From Sva-07 sp963728195 (GTDB taxonomy: Bacteria; Actinomycetota; Acidimicrobiia; Acidimicrobiales; Ilumatobacteraceae): a DNA stretch of 64,000 nucleotides. Below, piece after piece: positions 28,401 to 36,534 of this stretch. Made by a program: the position numbers and the translations under genes. The stretch's first letter is position 1. Each line of letters starts with the position of its first letter. The stretch is taken from assembly GCA_963728195.1 (NCBI GenBank), contig CAVSIX010000017.1, forward strand, positions 62,001 through 126,000, read 5' to 3'. The notes beneath the pieces were generated by a model, which saw only the letters and a list, made by a program, of their open reading frames with translations, made no database searches and was not told the DNA's origin.

Positions 28401-30116
28401 CGGTCGGTACGTGAAGGCAGCGGTGCCTTCGAACCCCTCGGCCGGAACGAACCGCAGTGCCGGGAGCCCCGACGCTCCCACGACCTCGCTCACGTCACCG
28501 ACCGTCGTCTCGGGAGGTGAGAAACCACCGAGTCGCAGCGCATCGCGCTCCGGGTCGACGTCGTTGAGCAGGACGTCGACGATGACGGGAACACCCGGTC
28601 CGGTCTCTGCGGTGTCGGCCACCCCGACGGGGGGCTTGTTCGTCGAGCCGGGGGGAAGCAGGTCGACGATCACCTGTGCCGACGCGGTGGTGCCGTCGCC
28701 GTCGACGATCGTGTACTCGAACCTGTCGACGCCGACATACCCGGGCTCGGGGGTGTACACCACGGTCGTCGCCGTACCGATGTCGACCGATCCGTGACCG
28801 GGTGCGCCGACCGACGACACCGCCACCGCCTCGCCGTCGGGGTCGTAGTCGTTCAGGGTCACCTGCACCGGCACGGAGGCGCCCGATCGTGCGGTGACCA
28901 GATCGTCCACGGCCTCCGGTGGGTCGTCGATGCCGTTGTCGTCGGGTTCCCTGACGTCAGGTGCCTGGGCGGCGCCGTCGTCGGCGCCTGGCGTCCCCTG
29001 GCCGGGTTCGCCCGATTCCACCATGTCGCCGTCGTCGCCGATCACCAAGATGCCCGGTGCACTCTTGTCGACCGCCTTGATACCCCAGGGGTTCACACCC
29101 CACACGAAGTCGCCGGTCACCTCGTCCACCCAGACGAGATCGACGGTGGACGTGACCGCCAAGGTGGCATCAGGTGCGACCGACGCCATCACGTCGGCGA
29201 TGTCACCCGTGCGTGGATCGAATCGTACGATCGAGCTCGGAGCACGTCTGACGACGGCGGCGGCCTCGCCGGCGATCGCGAGCAGGTCACCGCCGTCGAG
29301 ATCGAGTCCGGGGACCGTCGTCTGCTCGTCCACACCGCTCGTCGACACGCACCACAGGTCGTCGTTCGCCCCGACCCAGCCACACTCGGCCGGCGGACCG
29401 GCGACCTGCACCAGGATCTCGCTGGGGTCGGCGTCGGTGTCGAGTGGCTGCCATGCACCGTCGCCGAGACGGGCTCGTCGGCCCGAGACGTCGACGACGA
29501 GCGGCTCGTTGCCCACGAGCGACAACAGCGCCTCCCCGTCGAGGCCCAGCCGAGTGGGTTGCGCATCGCGCGACGTCGTCCGGAACAGATCGCCGTCGAC
29601 CAGCGACCAGATCGAGCCGTCAGGGGCGACCTGGGTGATCGTGCCGCCCTCCACCGGGAAACTGATCTGTTCCTCGTCAGCGGGGACCACGTCGGCCACG
29701 CCGTCGTCGGGATTGACGACGACCAGGCCGGCTTGTCCGACACCGGACAACGCACGCCCGGCACCCAGCGCAGTCAGGCCGAACGGCGTCCCCAGCCGGA
29801 GTTCGACGGAGTCGATCGCGCGCGCCTCGCCGGTTGCGTCGTTGAGCAGGAATGCTCCGGGGCGCCCCTCGGCCACCGACAGTTGGGCGCCCGGCGTGCC
29901 GGCATCGAGACTCGCCAACGCGCGTCCGCCGTAGCCGTCGACGAGCACGACGCGACCGCTCTCCTGGTGCACGAACCACGCCGTTGCCCGAGCCGATGCG
30001 GCGTCGACCGCCGGCAGCCCGTCGGAGCGCACGACGACGATCACGGCGAACAGCGTCAACAGCGTCGCAGCGATGGCGGCGACGGCTTGGCGCCAGGTGA
30101 CAGTCGACAGGGTCAC
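25473..30116 (-). CDS. Giant membrane-anchored protein with about 12 Ig/cadherin-like repeats
   Basis: A 1547-residue protein with a GTG start preceded by TGAGGA. One hydrophobic helix (about 10-30) anchors it, probably with the rest outside the cell. Residues about 40-350 look like a beta-propeller-type repeat region. A short acidic linker follows, then about twelve tandem Ig-like/cadherin-like units of roughly 85-95 residues up to the C-terminus. Eight or more units carry the calcium-binding-like motif NDxDPDGDPLT. The extreme C-terminus is a Thr run (NSNTTTTTTTPP). It faces the TgpA-like operon convergently and diverges from the EccC-like gene. Similar Ig-repeat proteins adjoin MoxR/DUF58/TgpA clusters in other actinobacteria; a surface adhesive or scaffold role is inferred. 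Confidence 0.85.
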   Translation of the reverse strand: MTLSTVTWRQAVAAIAATLLTLFAVIVVVRSDGLPAVDAASARATAWFVHQESGRVVLVDGYGGRALASLDAGTPGAQLSVAEGRPGAFLLNDATGEARAIDSVELRLGTPFGLTALGAGRALSGVGQAGLVVVNPDDGVADVVPADEEQISFPVEGGTITQVAPDGSIWSLVDGDLFRTTSRDAQPTRLGLDGEALLSLVGNEPLVVDVSGRRARLGDGAWQPLDTDADPSEILVQVAGPPAECGWVGANDDLWCVSTSGVDEQTTVPGLDLDGGDLLAIAGEAAAVVRRAPSSIVRFDPRTGDIADVMASVAPDATLAVTSTVDLVWVDEVTGDFVWGVNPWGIKAVDKSAPGILVIGDDGDMVESGEPGQGTPGADDGAAQAPDVREPDDNGIDDPPEAVDDLVTARSGASVPVQVTLNDYDPDGEAVAVSSVGAPGHGSVDIGTATTVVYTPEPGYVGVDRFEYTIVDGDGTTASAQVIVDLLPPGSTNKPPVGVADTAETGPGVPVIVDVLLNDVDPERDALRLGGFSPPETTVGDVSEVVGASGLPALRFVPAEGFEGTAAFTYRPIDAFEAVGEDVEVRVEVARTGDPNRPPVTRPDAVRLRRDVPTRIPVLVNDADPDGDPLTLSAVEPLPAGLEVAVEGEQLAVIARAGAASLVPFMYSIDDGNGHVVRGSVLVSVIDDVEPNRPPVVAADNDKVVVGETAIVEVTANDVDPDGDPLTVVSVTQPDDDSGQVTVFDREHIQFSPAPLVDEEGQATARFSYTVSDGYGHEVVGDVTITVLPEPLADPPYARDDSTFTYVDVPVTIDVLRNDGDPSGGRPKLAGRPGCPGGGSATVTADGQVRYDPPTGLSGAFRCTYEVTNARRSTASASIIVSVRKPVITNRSPEANLDSLVLEVGTTASIDVLDNDVDPDGTNAELELVSSTAPVIGTASRTGRIITFVAGDVIGNATINYQVADAEGAVSTGRLRVTITERANQAPIAVPDSLTIFGPVTPQQFAVLANDSDPDETAGGLSVVSATRVSGDATVALTGSVVTISPPADFVGEVIATYTIRDGGGLTATSSIVLTVQEPLNRAPDARDDTTSVVNGGSVTVPVLFNDSDPDGDPLTVSIVSRADSSLGSTALNADRSISFTATPGASGTAAITYELSDGELTDRATLRIDVQPCAASSPVANDAFLQTGYRQPIAVDLGALASNGTIVDVTGPPEFVGGLYTPPEGENGNVLITYSVVNSCRLRAGGRVTIDVNQEPVGAARSIDVFRAEPVVVPVTDLATDAEALTITSIAGAPPWVSTESDRLVISPTTGTALGAVSFTATVADPGGLATVVDVVVTVQNRAPVANADTVDVTDGAPRTVDLVANDADVDSAGVLVVSELVPGTLTFSGGGTGSVALQPNGRTVAVDPGDGVGDATFTYRIRDAEGAESASATVTVLGPRSNQPPVAIDQSISVTVGTSALVDLQASDPDGPPPTIVDASFSDPNGVVAGRNGLQLSILTSRPGTFAVSYQVTDGDATSAPATLTITASPQTPNSNTTTTTTTPP

Positions 30117-30253
30117 GGAATCCTCAACAGTAGGGCGAGCGGCAGAAACTCACGCTTGGTCATCGGCACGTCACGCTCAGAACTCAAGAGATTGTCCAGA
30201 AACTTCCGTGGACCACACCGAGCGAGACGTCGCCCGGCACCCGTCCGGTTCCG

Positions 30254-30259
30254 TAGTGT
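30254..30259 (+). promoter_or_regulatory. Putative -10 box TAGTGT for the EccC-like gene
   Basis: TAGTGT ends 8 nt before the ATG at 30268, again a leaderless-type spacing. The 151-base region 30117-30267 separates this gene from the divergent giant Ig-repeat gene and must hold both promoters; no clear operator symmetry was seen. Confidence 0.5.
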
Positions 30260-30267
30260 GCTTCTCG

Positions 30268-33200
30268 ATGGACATCGTCGTGCGCACGCCCCACGGTGAC
30301 GCCGACGTGTCGATCGCGTCACAGACGCCGACGACCACCGTGGGTGACGTCGTCGCCGCCGTGACCGGTCAGGCGGTTCCCCGCCTCGTCCTGGTCGACG
30401 GGAGTCCCGTCGATGCGAACGCAGCGCTCGACGACGTGGCGCTGCTGATGGGCTCGGTCGTCACGTCGCAGGCTCCGGTTCCATCGGGTGTCGCCACTGC
30501 GGACGTCGACCTCGTCCAGATCGCAGGACACGGCGCTGGGCGCGTGTCGACGCTCGGGCCGGGCCGGTACCGGATCGGGCCGGGACGCCGATCGGCAGCC
30601 GATGAACTCGCCGCGGCACCGGTCGAGCGGGCGGTGTTCGAGCTCGTGATCGAGCGAAGTGGTGCGTCGGCGGAGGTCACCGTGGTGCCCGAGGCTCCGG
30701 GCGTGGCGATCGACGGCGACGAACTCGACGGCGCGAGACGGTGGCACAGCGGGACGCTGACGATCGGCTCGCGAGCGTTCCAACTCGACGTGCCGGTTCG
30801 CTCCGACCGGGTGCGCCCCCAGTCGACACCCGATCCGGACGGCATGGTCGCGTTCAGCCGCCCTCCTCGACGGATGCCCGTCCCGGCTCGACGGCCCGTC
30901 GTCGACGCGATCCGCGATGCCACGGTCACTGCGCCGGCGCTGTGGGAACGACGTCCGGGTCAGCCGGATGCGTTCACGCTGCCGATCGGTGTACGCACCG
31001 ACGACACCGCCACCGTCGACATCGACCTCGCCTCGAACCAGGCGGTTGCGATCAGCGGGTCCGAACGGTTCCGTGGCGGCCTGGTGCGCAGCCTCGTCGT
31101 CGAGGCGGTCACCGTGCACGGTCCCGCAGACCTCGACGTGGTGGTGCTGACCCGCCCGGATCGTCTCGCACAGTGGGACTGGGCCAAGTGGCTGGTGCAT
31201 CTGCGAGTCGACGGCACGCCGGCGATCTGGAGTTCGCGCCACGACATCGCTCGATGGACCGACGCCATCGAGCGAGGAGCCGTCGGAGCGACGGCGGACC
31301 TGGCTCCACACCTCACGATGGTGATCCTCGACGACCCCGGCCTGTGGGGTCACCCTGATTCGCCGATCCGTTCGATCGTGTCGGGCCCACCCGACAGTGT
31401 GCGGTTGATCGCACTGTGCGACGACCGGTCGCGCCCGCCAGCAGTCTGCAGCCTCCTGCTGGCCGAACGCGACGACGGACTCGCACGAGTCCACTCGTTC
31501 GCCCGCCCCGGCCACGACGAAACCATCCGCCCAGCACTCACCGAACCCGACGTCGCCGGTCGCGTCGCACGCGCACTGGCTCCACTCATCGATGTCGAAC
31601 TCACTCCTCGGTCGGCCAAGACGAACTCCGCAGACCGCGTCGAGTTGTCCGAGTTGATCCACGCCGCCGACGCCGACGCCGTGCTGTCGCGCTGGGCCGC
31701 GCGCAATGCTCCGGCGACCGCAGTGCTCGGACGGCGCGGCGACGAACTCGTCGACGTGCCGACCGATGGCGACGTGACCGTCGTGGTCGGACCGTCGATG
31801 GGCGACGCCTTCGACGTGGCCGCGACCTCACTCATCGCGCAGTGCGTCGAGTGCTCGCCGGACGCCCTGTGGATCGCACCGCTCCCGTTCGAGCCCAGCG
31901 CGAGGGCCGAACTGTTGTGGCGACTGCCGCACGCAACTGCGCACCACGACTTCGATGCGGTGATCGAACCTCGACGCCTGCTGGCGCGCCTACGAGCGGT
32001 ACTGGCCCATCCTCACGGTCCCGCGCGCATCGTGCTGGTCGCCGATGCCGCTCGCTCTGCGGCGACTGCGTCGGGCGATCGGTGGCTCGAAGCGCTCGCC
32101 GACGGGGTACGCACGGTCAGCGGACTGGCGATCGTGGTGGTCACCGACCATCCGGACGTGGCGAACTTCGCCGCCGACACGGTCGTGCACGTCGAACGGC
32201 GTCACGACGTGCCGGGCACCACACGCCGCGTCGCTCACACCGCGACCGCCGACGGGTCGTTCGACGAGATCTTCACACCGCTGCAACCGTCCGCAGCGAC
32301 CGCCGTCGATCTGGACCTGCGTCCCTTCGTGGTCGGGCGGGCTCTCACGCCGCTCGAACGGCGTATCGAGCAACTCAGGGCACAGACGGCGAACGCGCCC
32401 CACCCGGCGTTCGACACGGTGGCGACGGTGCTCATCGAGGCAGCAGCACGGCGCGAGGTCGACCCGGCGCCCGGTGTTCCCGGCGGGCGGACGGTGGTGC
32501 CGCCACCGATGCCCACCCGCGTCGAACTCGGTCAGCTCTTCGACGATGCGCCGGGCGACGGCGTGCCGATCGGCCTCGTCGACGACCCGACCAGCGCAGG
32601 TCTCCGCGTTCAGTGGTGGCAGCCCGGGAGCGGATCGATGCTCGTCTTCGGCTCCCGGCGATCGGGGATGGAGCAGGTGCTCGCCACGATTCTCCTCGGC
32701 ACGATCGACCGGTTCTCTGCGTCCGATGTCCGCCTGGTCGTGGTCGAAGGGTCAGCAGCACGACGTCGCGCCCTCGCCGGCGTCGACCGGCCGATGCGTG
32801 TCGTCGCCCCGGATCGGCCCGAGGAGGTGGCCGGCGCATTCGACGAGATCGCCGCCGAAGTCGACCGCGGTCCAACGATCGATCCGTCCACCCGCCCCGC
32901 CGGGCCGCGCCTGGTGGTGCTGATCGGCGACCTCGTGCACCTGCGGCGCCGATACGCGGGGCACCCGGCCGGTCCTCGGATCGACGAGGTGCTCACGCGG
33001 GCGGCGGCAGCCGGATCGGGCGTGGACGTGATCGCGGGGGTGGCCGATCTGACTGCGGCCGGCCCCTTTGCGACGGAGGTGTCGAAGTCGCTGGTCGGCG
33101 CATCGTCCGATGCACGAGAGCTGGCGACGCTCGGCGTCGAGCAACCCAGCGAACTCGACGGCATCGCCGGCCGCTGCCGGTCGTTCCCCGGCGACGAGCT

Positions 33201-33273
33201 CGTGCAGGTCGCTCTGGCCGACACCACGATCGAGGTCCTCCTCGCGCGCCGATCGATCGGCGACAGGACGTGA
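30268..33273 (+). CDS. EccC/FtsK-SpoIIIE-like protein with three degenerate ATPase modules
   Basis: A 1001-residue soluble protein laid out like the cytosolic part of type VII secretion ATPases (EccC). A ubiquitin-like N-terminal domain (1-70) and an FHA-like region (about 90-190) are followed by three P-loop-type modules. At the three expected Walker A sites the sequences are SGSERFRGG (about 263), VVGPSMGDAFD (about 506) and FGSRRSGMEQ (about 794). None has the GKS/GKT that binds ATP phosphate. No membrane helix is visible, unlike true EccC. It is coupled to the next gene by a GTGA overlap. No WXG100 or other ESX genes are in the window, so a link to secretion is inference from homology. 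Confidence 0.65.
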   Translation: MDIVVRTPHGDADVSIASQTPTTTVGDVVAAVTGQAVPRLVLVDGSPVDANAALDDVALLMGSVVTSQAPVPSGVATADVDLVQIAGHGAGRVSTLGPGRYRIGPGRRSAADELAAAPVERAVFELVIERSGASAEVTVVPEAPGVAIDGDELDGARRWHSGTLTIGSRAFQLDVPVRSDRVRPQSTPDPDGMVAFSRPPRRMPVPARRPVVDAIRDATVTAPALWERRPGQPDAFTLPIGVRTDDTATVDIDLASNQAVAISGSERFRGGLVRSLVVEAVTVHGPADLDVVVLTRPDRLAQWDWAKWLVHLRVDGTPAIWSSRHDIARWTDAIERGAVGATADLAPHLTMVILDDPGLWGHPDSPIRSIVSGPPDSVRLIALCDDRSRPPAVCSLLLAERDDGLARVHSFARPGHDETIRPALTEPDVAGRVARALAPLIDVELTPRSAKTNSADRVELSELIHAADADAVLSRWAARNAPATAVLGRRGDELVDVPTDGDVTVVVGPSMGDAFDVAATSLIAQCVECSPDALWIAPLPFEPSARAELLWRLPHATAHHDFDAVIEPRRLLARLRAVLAHPHGPARIVLVADAARSAATASGDRWLEALADGVRTVSGLAIVVVTDHPDVANFAADTVVHVERRHDVPGTTRRVAHTATADGSFDEIFTPLQPSAATAVDLDLRPFVVGRALTPLERRIEQLRAQTANAPHPAFDTVATVLIEAAARREVDPAPGVPGGRTVVPPPMPTRVELGQLFDDAPGDGVPIGLVDDPTSAGLRVQWWQPGSGSMLVFGSRRSGMEQVLATILLGTIDRFSASDVRLVVVEGSAARRRALAGVDRPMRVVAPDRPEEVAGAFDEIAAEVDRGPTIDPSTRPAGPRLVVLIGDLVHLRRRYAGHPAGPRIDEVLTRAAAAGSGVDVIAGVADLTAAGPFATEVSKSLVGASSDARELATLGVEQPSELDGIAGRCRSFPGDELVQVALADTTIEVLLARRSIGDRT

Positions 33274-34259
33274 GCGCAATCGGGCCGGCACGCGGCGACG
33301 GTGTCGGGATCGAGGTGACGTACGGCATCATTCGAGGTGTCCGCCTCGCTTCGACGCAGCCCGATCGCCTCGTCGCAGCGGGCGAGGTCGCGGTGCCGGA
33401 TCGGCTCGACGATCGTGCGATCGTCGACGCGTTCGTGCGCCTTCGGGCCGAACTCGGTGACCCCTCGGTCCCGACACGATTGGCGCTGTTCCCGCCGGGC
33501 AGCACGCTCAGCAGGCTCGACGCGACCGGCCTCGTCGGCAACGACCTCAACGCCCTGCGCACGAGGCTGGCCACGACCAGGACCGCGTCATCGAGCGTGC
33601 TGGTCGACGACGGTCCGCGGCGGTGGCTCGTCGGCGTGTCCTGGGACGACGCCGAGGTCCGCCGGGTCGAGGAACTCGCGGAGCGCGCCGGGTTCGTCGA
33701 TGTCGCCGTCGACCCCAGCCCGCTCGCGCTCGCGCGGGTGCTCGAACGGGACATCACCCACGTGCGCCGCAGTGCGGCCACCGGTCACAATTTCGGTGCG
33801 ATCACCTCCGAGGGCGTCGTCGTCGCCGCCGCTGCCCTCGATTCGACGGGCCGGATGAGCCCGGCGCTCGCGTGCAGTGACGCCGCAATCTCGGTCGGGT
33901 GGTTCGACGATGTCGACGAGCCACACGAGCTCGTGGCCGAACTCGAACGGCTGCTCGAGGAGGCGCCGCCGGTCGAGTGCCGCGTGCGGCTCGCCGACGT
34001 GCGGTACGCCGCATTTCCTCCGCATGACCTGCGGGCGCCCGAACGCCAGTGCGTCGCCCTGGGAGCGGCGCTGGGCGCGGCCGGGCTCGCCGGACGCCTT
34101 CGTCCCGTCGACATGCTCCTCCCCGTGGTGACCACGACGAGCGAGTTCGAACGGCCGTGGGCGATCGAGCGGGTGTCGAACCTTCCCCGAGTGCAGTCGC
34201 CGACGACGATCGGTCCGACCAAACGGTTCGTCGCCCGGCTGCTGCCGCGTCGGCGCTGA
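33270..34259 (+). CDS. Conserved protein of unknown function coupled to the EccC-like gene
   Basis: A 329-residue protein starting with GTG that overlaps the preceding stop (GTGA). It begins with a beta-strand and glycine pattern (YGIIRGVRLAS), has an alternating alpha/beta core with LALFPPGSTLSRLD, GHNFGAITSEGVVVAAAAL and a mid-segment resembling the ASKHA (actin/PilM-like) fold, and ends in a basic tail (GPTKRFVARLLPRRR). I could not assign a family. No signal peptide or clear transmembrane helix is seen. Its translational coupling suggests it is a partner of the degenerate ATPase. The start is set by the overlap. Confidence 0.6.
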   Translation: MSAIGPARGDGVGIEVTYGIIRGVRLASTQPDRLVAAGEVAVPDRLDDRAIVDAFVRLRAELGDPSVPTRLALFPPGSTLSRLDATGLVGNDLNALRTRLATTRTASSSVLVDDGPRRWLVGVSWDDAEVRRVEELAERAGFVDVAVDPSPLALARVLERDITHVRRSAATGHNFGAITSEGVVVAAAALDSTGRMSPALACSDAAISVGWFDDVDEPHELVAELERLLEEAPPVECRVRLADVRYAAFPPHDLRAPERQCVALGAALGAAGLAGRLRPVDMLLPVVTTTSEFERPWAIERVSNLPRVQSPTTIGPTKRFVARLLPRRR

Positions 34260-34288
34260 ACCACGTCGCGACGACGCCGACCGGGCGG

Positions 34289-34696
34289 TCAATCGTCGAA
34301 GATCGACGGGCGCTGGCCGAACACTGCAACCGCTTGGCGCAGCGGCACCAGATCCCCGCCGCGGCGGCGTCCCTCGGCCGCCGCGATCGCATGCTTGGCG
34401 ATCGTGCGGGCCTGCTCGACCTCGGCACGCAGCCGGGCGTTCTCGATCTCGAGATGCATCACCCGCCGAATTCCCTCGAGGTTCATGCCCTCGTCGGTGA
34501 GTTCGGAGATGCGCTTCAAGATGGCGATGTCGGCATCGCTGTAACGACGGTTGCCACCCTCGGTTCGCGCCGGGGTGACCAGACCCCGACGTTCGTAGAT
34601 ACGCAGCGTCTGGGGGTGCATCCCGGCGAGCTCCGCCGCCACCGAGATCACGTACACCGCCCGGGTGTTGGATCGTTCGTTCTCGGATGTGTTCAT
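34289..34696 (-). CDS. hspR: HspR, MerR-type heat-shock repressor
   Basis: A 135-residue MerR-family regulator. The helix-turn-helix and wing (YVISVAAELAGMHPQTLRIYERRGLVTPARTEGGNRRYSDADI) match HspR of actinobacteria, which represses dnaK and clpB by binding HAIR repeats, with DnaK as corepressor. The coiled-coil C-terminal helix runs through LEIENARLRAEVEQARTI. Two HAIR sites are in this window, upstream of dnaK (38507-38525) and clpB (11749-11769). As the last gene of the dnaK operon it is autoregulated. Its ATG overlaps the dnaJ stop (ATGA). Confidence 0.95.
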   Translation of the reverse strand: MNTSENERSNTRAVYVISVAAELAGMHPQTLRIYERRGLVTPARTEGGNRRYSDADIAILKRISELTDEGMNLEGIRRVMHLEIENARLRAEVEQARTIAKHAIAAAEGRRRGGDLVPLRQAVAVFGQRPSIFDD

Positions 34697-35829
34697 GCCA
34701 GTGAACTCCTCGGATTCACCGTAGTCGCCGCTGCCAGCTGCTCGATTGCTGCGCGTTGTGCGTCGGTCAGGTCGGTCGGGACGTGCACGTTGACGGTCAC
34801 GATCAGGTCACCGGTGTGCTTGGCCGTCTGGATGCCCTTGCCGCGCACCCGGTGCCGGCTGCCGGTCTGTGTGCCCGGCTTGAGTCGCAAGGTGACGCGC
34901 GGTCCCTCGAGGGTGGGCACGTCGATGTCGCCGCCGAGCGCAGCCTCGGCCACCGTGACGGGGACCGACACGGTCAGGTTGTCGCCGCTGCGCCCGAAGA
35001 GAGGGTGCGGCGTCACCTTGAGCTCGACGAGCAGGTCGCCCGCGGGCCCACCGTTGCGCCCGGGCCCCCCTCGCCCCTTGAGGCGGATGGTCTGGCCGTC
35101 CTTCACACCGGCGGGGATGCGCGTCTTGACCTCCCGCTGGCGCTTCTCCTCGCCGGTGCCATGACAGGTCGGGCACGGGTCCTCGATGCGGGTTCCCTGT
35201 CCGCCACACACCCGACACGGCGACGAGAACGAGAACATCCCCTGGTTGTCGTCGACCACACCGCGACCGCCGCACGCCGAGCAGACGACGGGTGACGTAC
35301 CCGGTCTCGCTCCCGATCCGTGACACGTCGAACACTGGGCGTCGGCGGTGAGGTACAGCGTGGTGGTGATGCCGTGGACGGCGTCCTTGAAGTCGACGGT
35401 GAGCTGGGCGGTGATGTCTGCGCCACGGCGCGGACCGACGCCCGACGCAGCTCCGGAACGACCGCGACCGGGAGCGCCGCGTCCGAACATCGAGCCGAAC
35501 AGATCGCCGAGCCCACCGGCGCCGCCCATGTCCTCGACGTTGAAGGAGAACCCGCCGGGGCCACCGCCGCGTCCACCCATCCCCGACATCGGTCCCATGG
35601 CGCGGACTTCGTCGTACTCCTTGCGTTTGGCGTCGTCGCCGAGCACGTCGTAGGCAGCGGCGACGTCCTTGAACTTCTCCTCGGCCGCTGCGTCACCAGG
35701 GTTCTTGTCGGGGTGCAGGTCGCGGGCGAGCTTGCGATAGGCCTTGGTGATCTCCTTGGCCGTCGCGCTCTTGTCGACGCCGAGCGCCCGGTAGTAGTCC
35801 TTCTCGAACCATTCACGTTGTGCTGCCAT
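34693..35829 (-). CDS. dnaJ: DnaJ co-chaperone (Hsp40, type I)
   Basis: DnaJ delivers substrates to DnaK and stimulates its ATPase. The 378-residue protein has the J-domain with YYRALGVDKSATAKEITKAYRKLARDLHPDKN (HPD motif present), a Gly-rich linker with FGRGAPGRGRSG, four CxxCxGxG zinc repeats (CSTCHGSGA, CSACGGRG, CRVCGGQG, CPTCHGTG), and the C-terminal substrate domain. An AGGAGGT lies 8 nt before the ATG. Unusually, a hairpin of the GGGGTC family separates it from grpE. It overlaps hspR by ATGA. Confidence 0.97.
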   Translation of the reverse strand: MAAQREWFEKDYYRALGVDKSATAKEITKAYRKLARDLHPDKNPGDAAAEEKFKDVAAAYDVLGDDAKRKEYDEVRAMGPMSGMGGRGGGPGGFSFNVEDMGGAGGLGDLFGSMFGRGAPGRGRSGAASGVGPRRGADITAQLTVDFKDAVHGITTTLYLTADAQCSTCHGSGARPGTSPVVCSACGGRGVVDDNQGMFSFSSPCRVCGGQGTRIEDPCPTCHGTGEEKRQREVKTRIPAGVKDGQTIRLKGRGGPGRNGGPAGDLLVELKVTPHPLFGRSGDNLTVSVPVTVAEAALGGDIDVPTLEGPRVTLRLKPGTQTGSRHRVRGKGIQTAKHTGDLIVTVNVHVPTDLTDAQRAAIEQLAAATTVNPRSSLA

Positions 35830-35850
35830 GGAACCTCACCTCCTCTCGCT

Positions 35851-35883
35851 GACCACGCCAGGGGTCAGACCCCGGGCGTGATC
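35851..35883. repeat. GGGGTC-family hairpin between grpE and dnaJ
   Basis: GACCACGCCA and GGGCGTGATC are imperfect arms around GGGGTCAGACCCC, the reverse complement of the core found at 9187-9201 and 17402-17416. It lies inside the dnaK operon, ending 3 nt before the grpE stop, so it may reduce or process transcription between grpE and dnaJ. Confidence 0.65.
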
Positions 35884-35885
35884 GC

Positions 35886-36527
35886 TCAGTCCTTCGTCTT
35901 GACCATGGCGGCGCGCAGCACCTTGCCCTTCCAGGTGTAGCCGCTGCGCAGCACCTCGGCCACGATCGGTTCGCCGCCATCGCCCGGCTCGTGCGCCACC
36001 GCCTCGGCGAGTTCGGGGTCGAACGGTTGATTCTCGAGATCCAACGTCTCGAGACCGTGCTTCTTCAACTCGACCAGCATCTGATTGAGCAGCGGGCCGA
36101 CCTCGTCGGGGTGGCGCACGAACGCCGCTTCGGCGGCATCGAGCACCGGCAGCAGCGCCTCGGCGAGCCGACCCGAAGCACGATCGGCCTCGGCGAGCGA
36201 CTGCGCCGCCATCCGTTTGCGGTAGTTGTCGAAGTCGGCCTGAATGCGTTGGGCCATGCCCTTGAACTCCTCGCGCTCGGCGAGCAGCGCCGGCACGTCG
36301 ACGTCGGAGTAATCGATGTCGCTGACGATCGCCTCGAAGTCGTCGTCGTCGGTCTCACCGGTGGGCCGACGGATCGAGTCGGTGATGTCGTCGACTTCGC
36401 TCGCCCGTTCGGGCTCGTCGTCGGCGACGGGCTCACCGGTCGGTGCCGTGGCACCGTCGGGGAACTCCGCCTCGACGTCGTGATCGCGATCGCGGGGCTC
36501 GGGCGGGTCGACCATGTCGCCGTCCAT
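35886..36527 (-). CDS. grpE: GrpE nucleotide-exchange factor for DnaK
   Basis: GrpE releases ADP from DnaK. The protein of about 213 residues has a long acidic disordered N-terminus, a helical coiled-coil (VPALLAEREEFKGMAQRIQADFDNYRKRMAAQS, typical FxNYxKR) and the beta domain ending YTWKGKVLRAAMVKTKD, with the family pattern for GrpE C-termini. The start at 36527 is 7 nt after the dnaK stop; an ATG at 36515 is also possible and neither has a clear Shine-Dalgarno. It is the second gene of the dnaK-grpE-dnaJ-hspR operon. Confidence 0.93.
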   Translation of the reverse strand: MDGDMVDPPEPRDRDHDVEAEFPDGATAPTGEPVADDEPERASEVDDITDSIRRPTGETDDDDFEAIVSDIDYSDVDVPALLAEREEFKGMAQRIQADFDNYRKRMAAQSLAEADRASGRLAEALLPVLDAAEAAFVRHPDEVGPLLNQMLVELKKHGLETLDLENQPFDPELAEAVAHEPGDGGEPIVAEVLRSGYTWKGKVLRAAMVKTKD

Positions 36528-36534
36528 CGCCGGG

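Noticed and set aside
30268..34259. A type VII secretion locus
   Set aside because: No WXG100, EccB, EccD, EccE or mycosin genes are nearby and the P-loops are degenerate; kept only as a distant relation.
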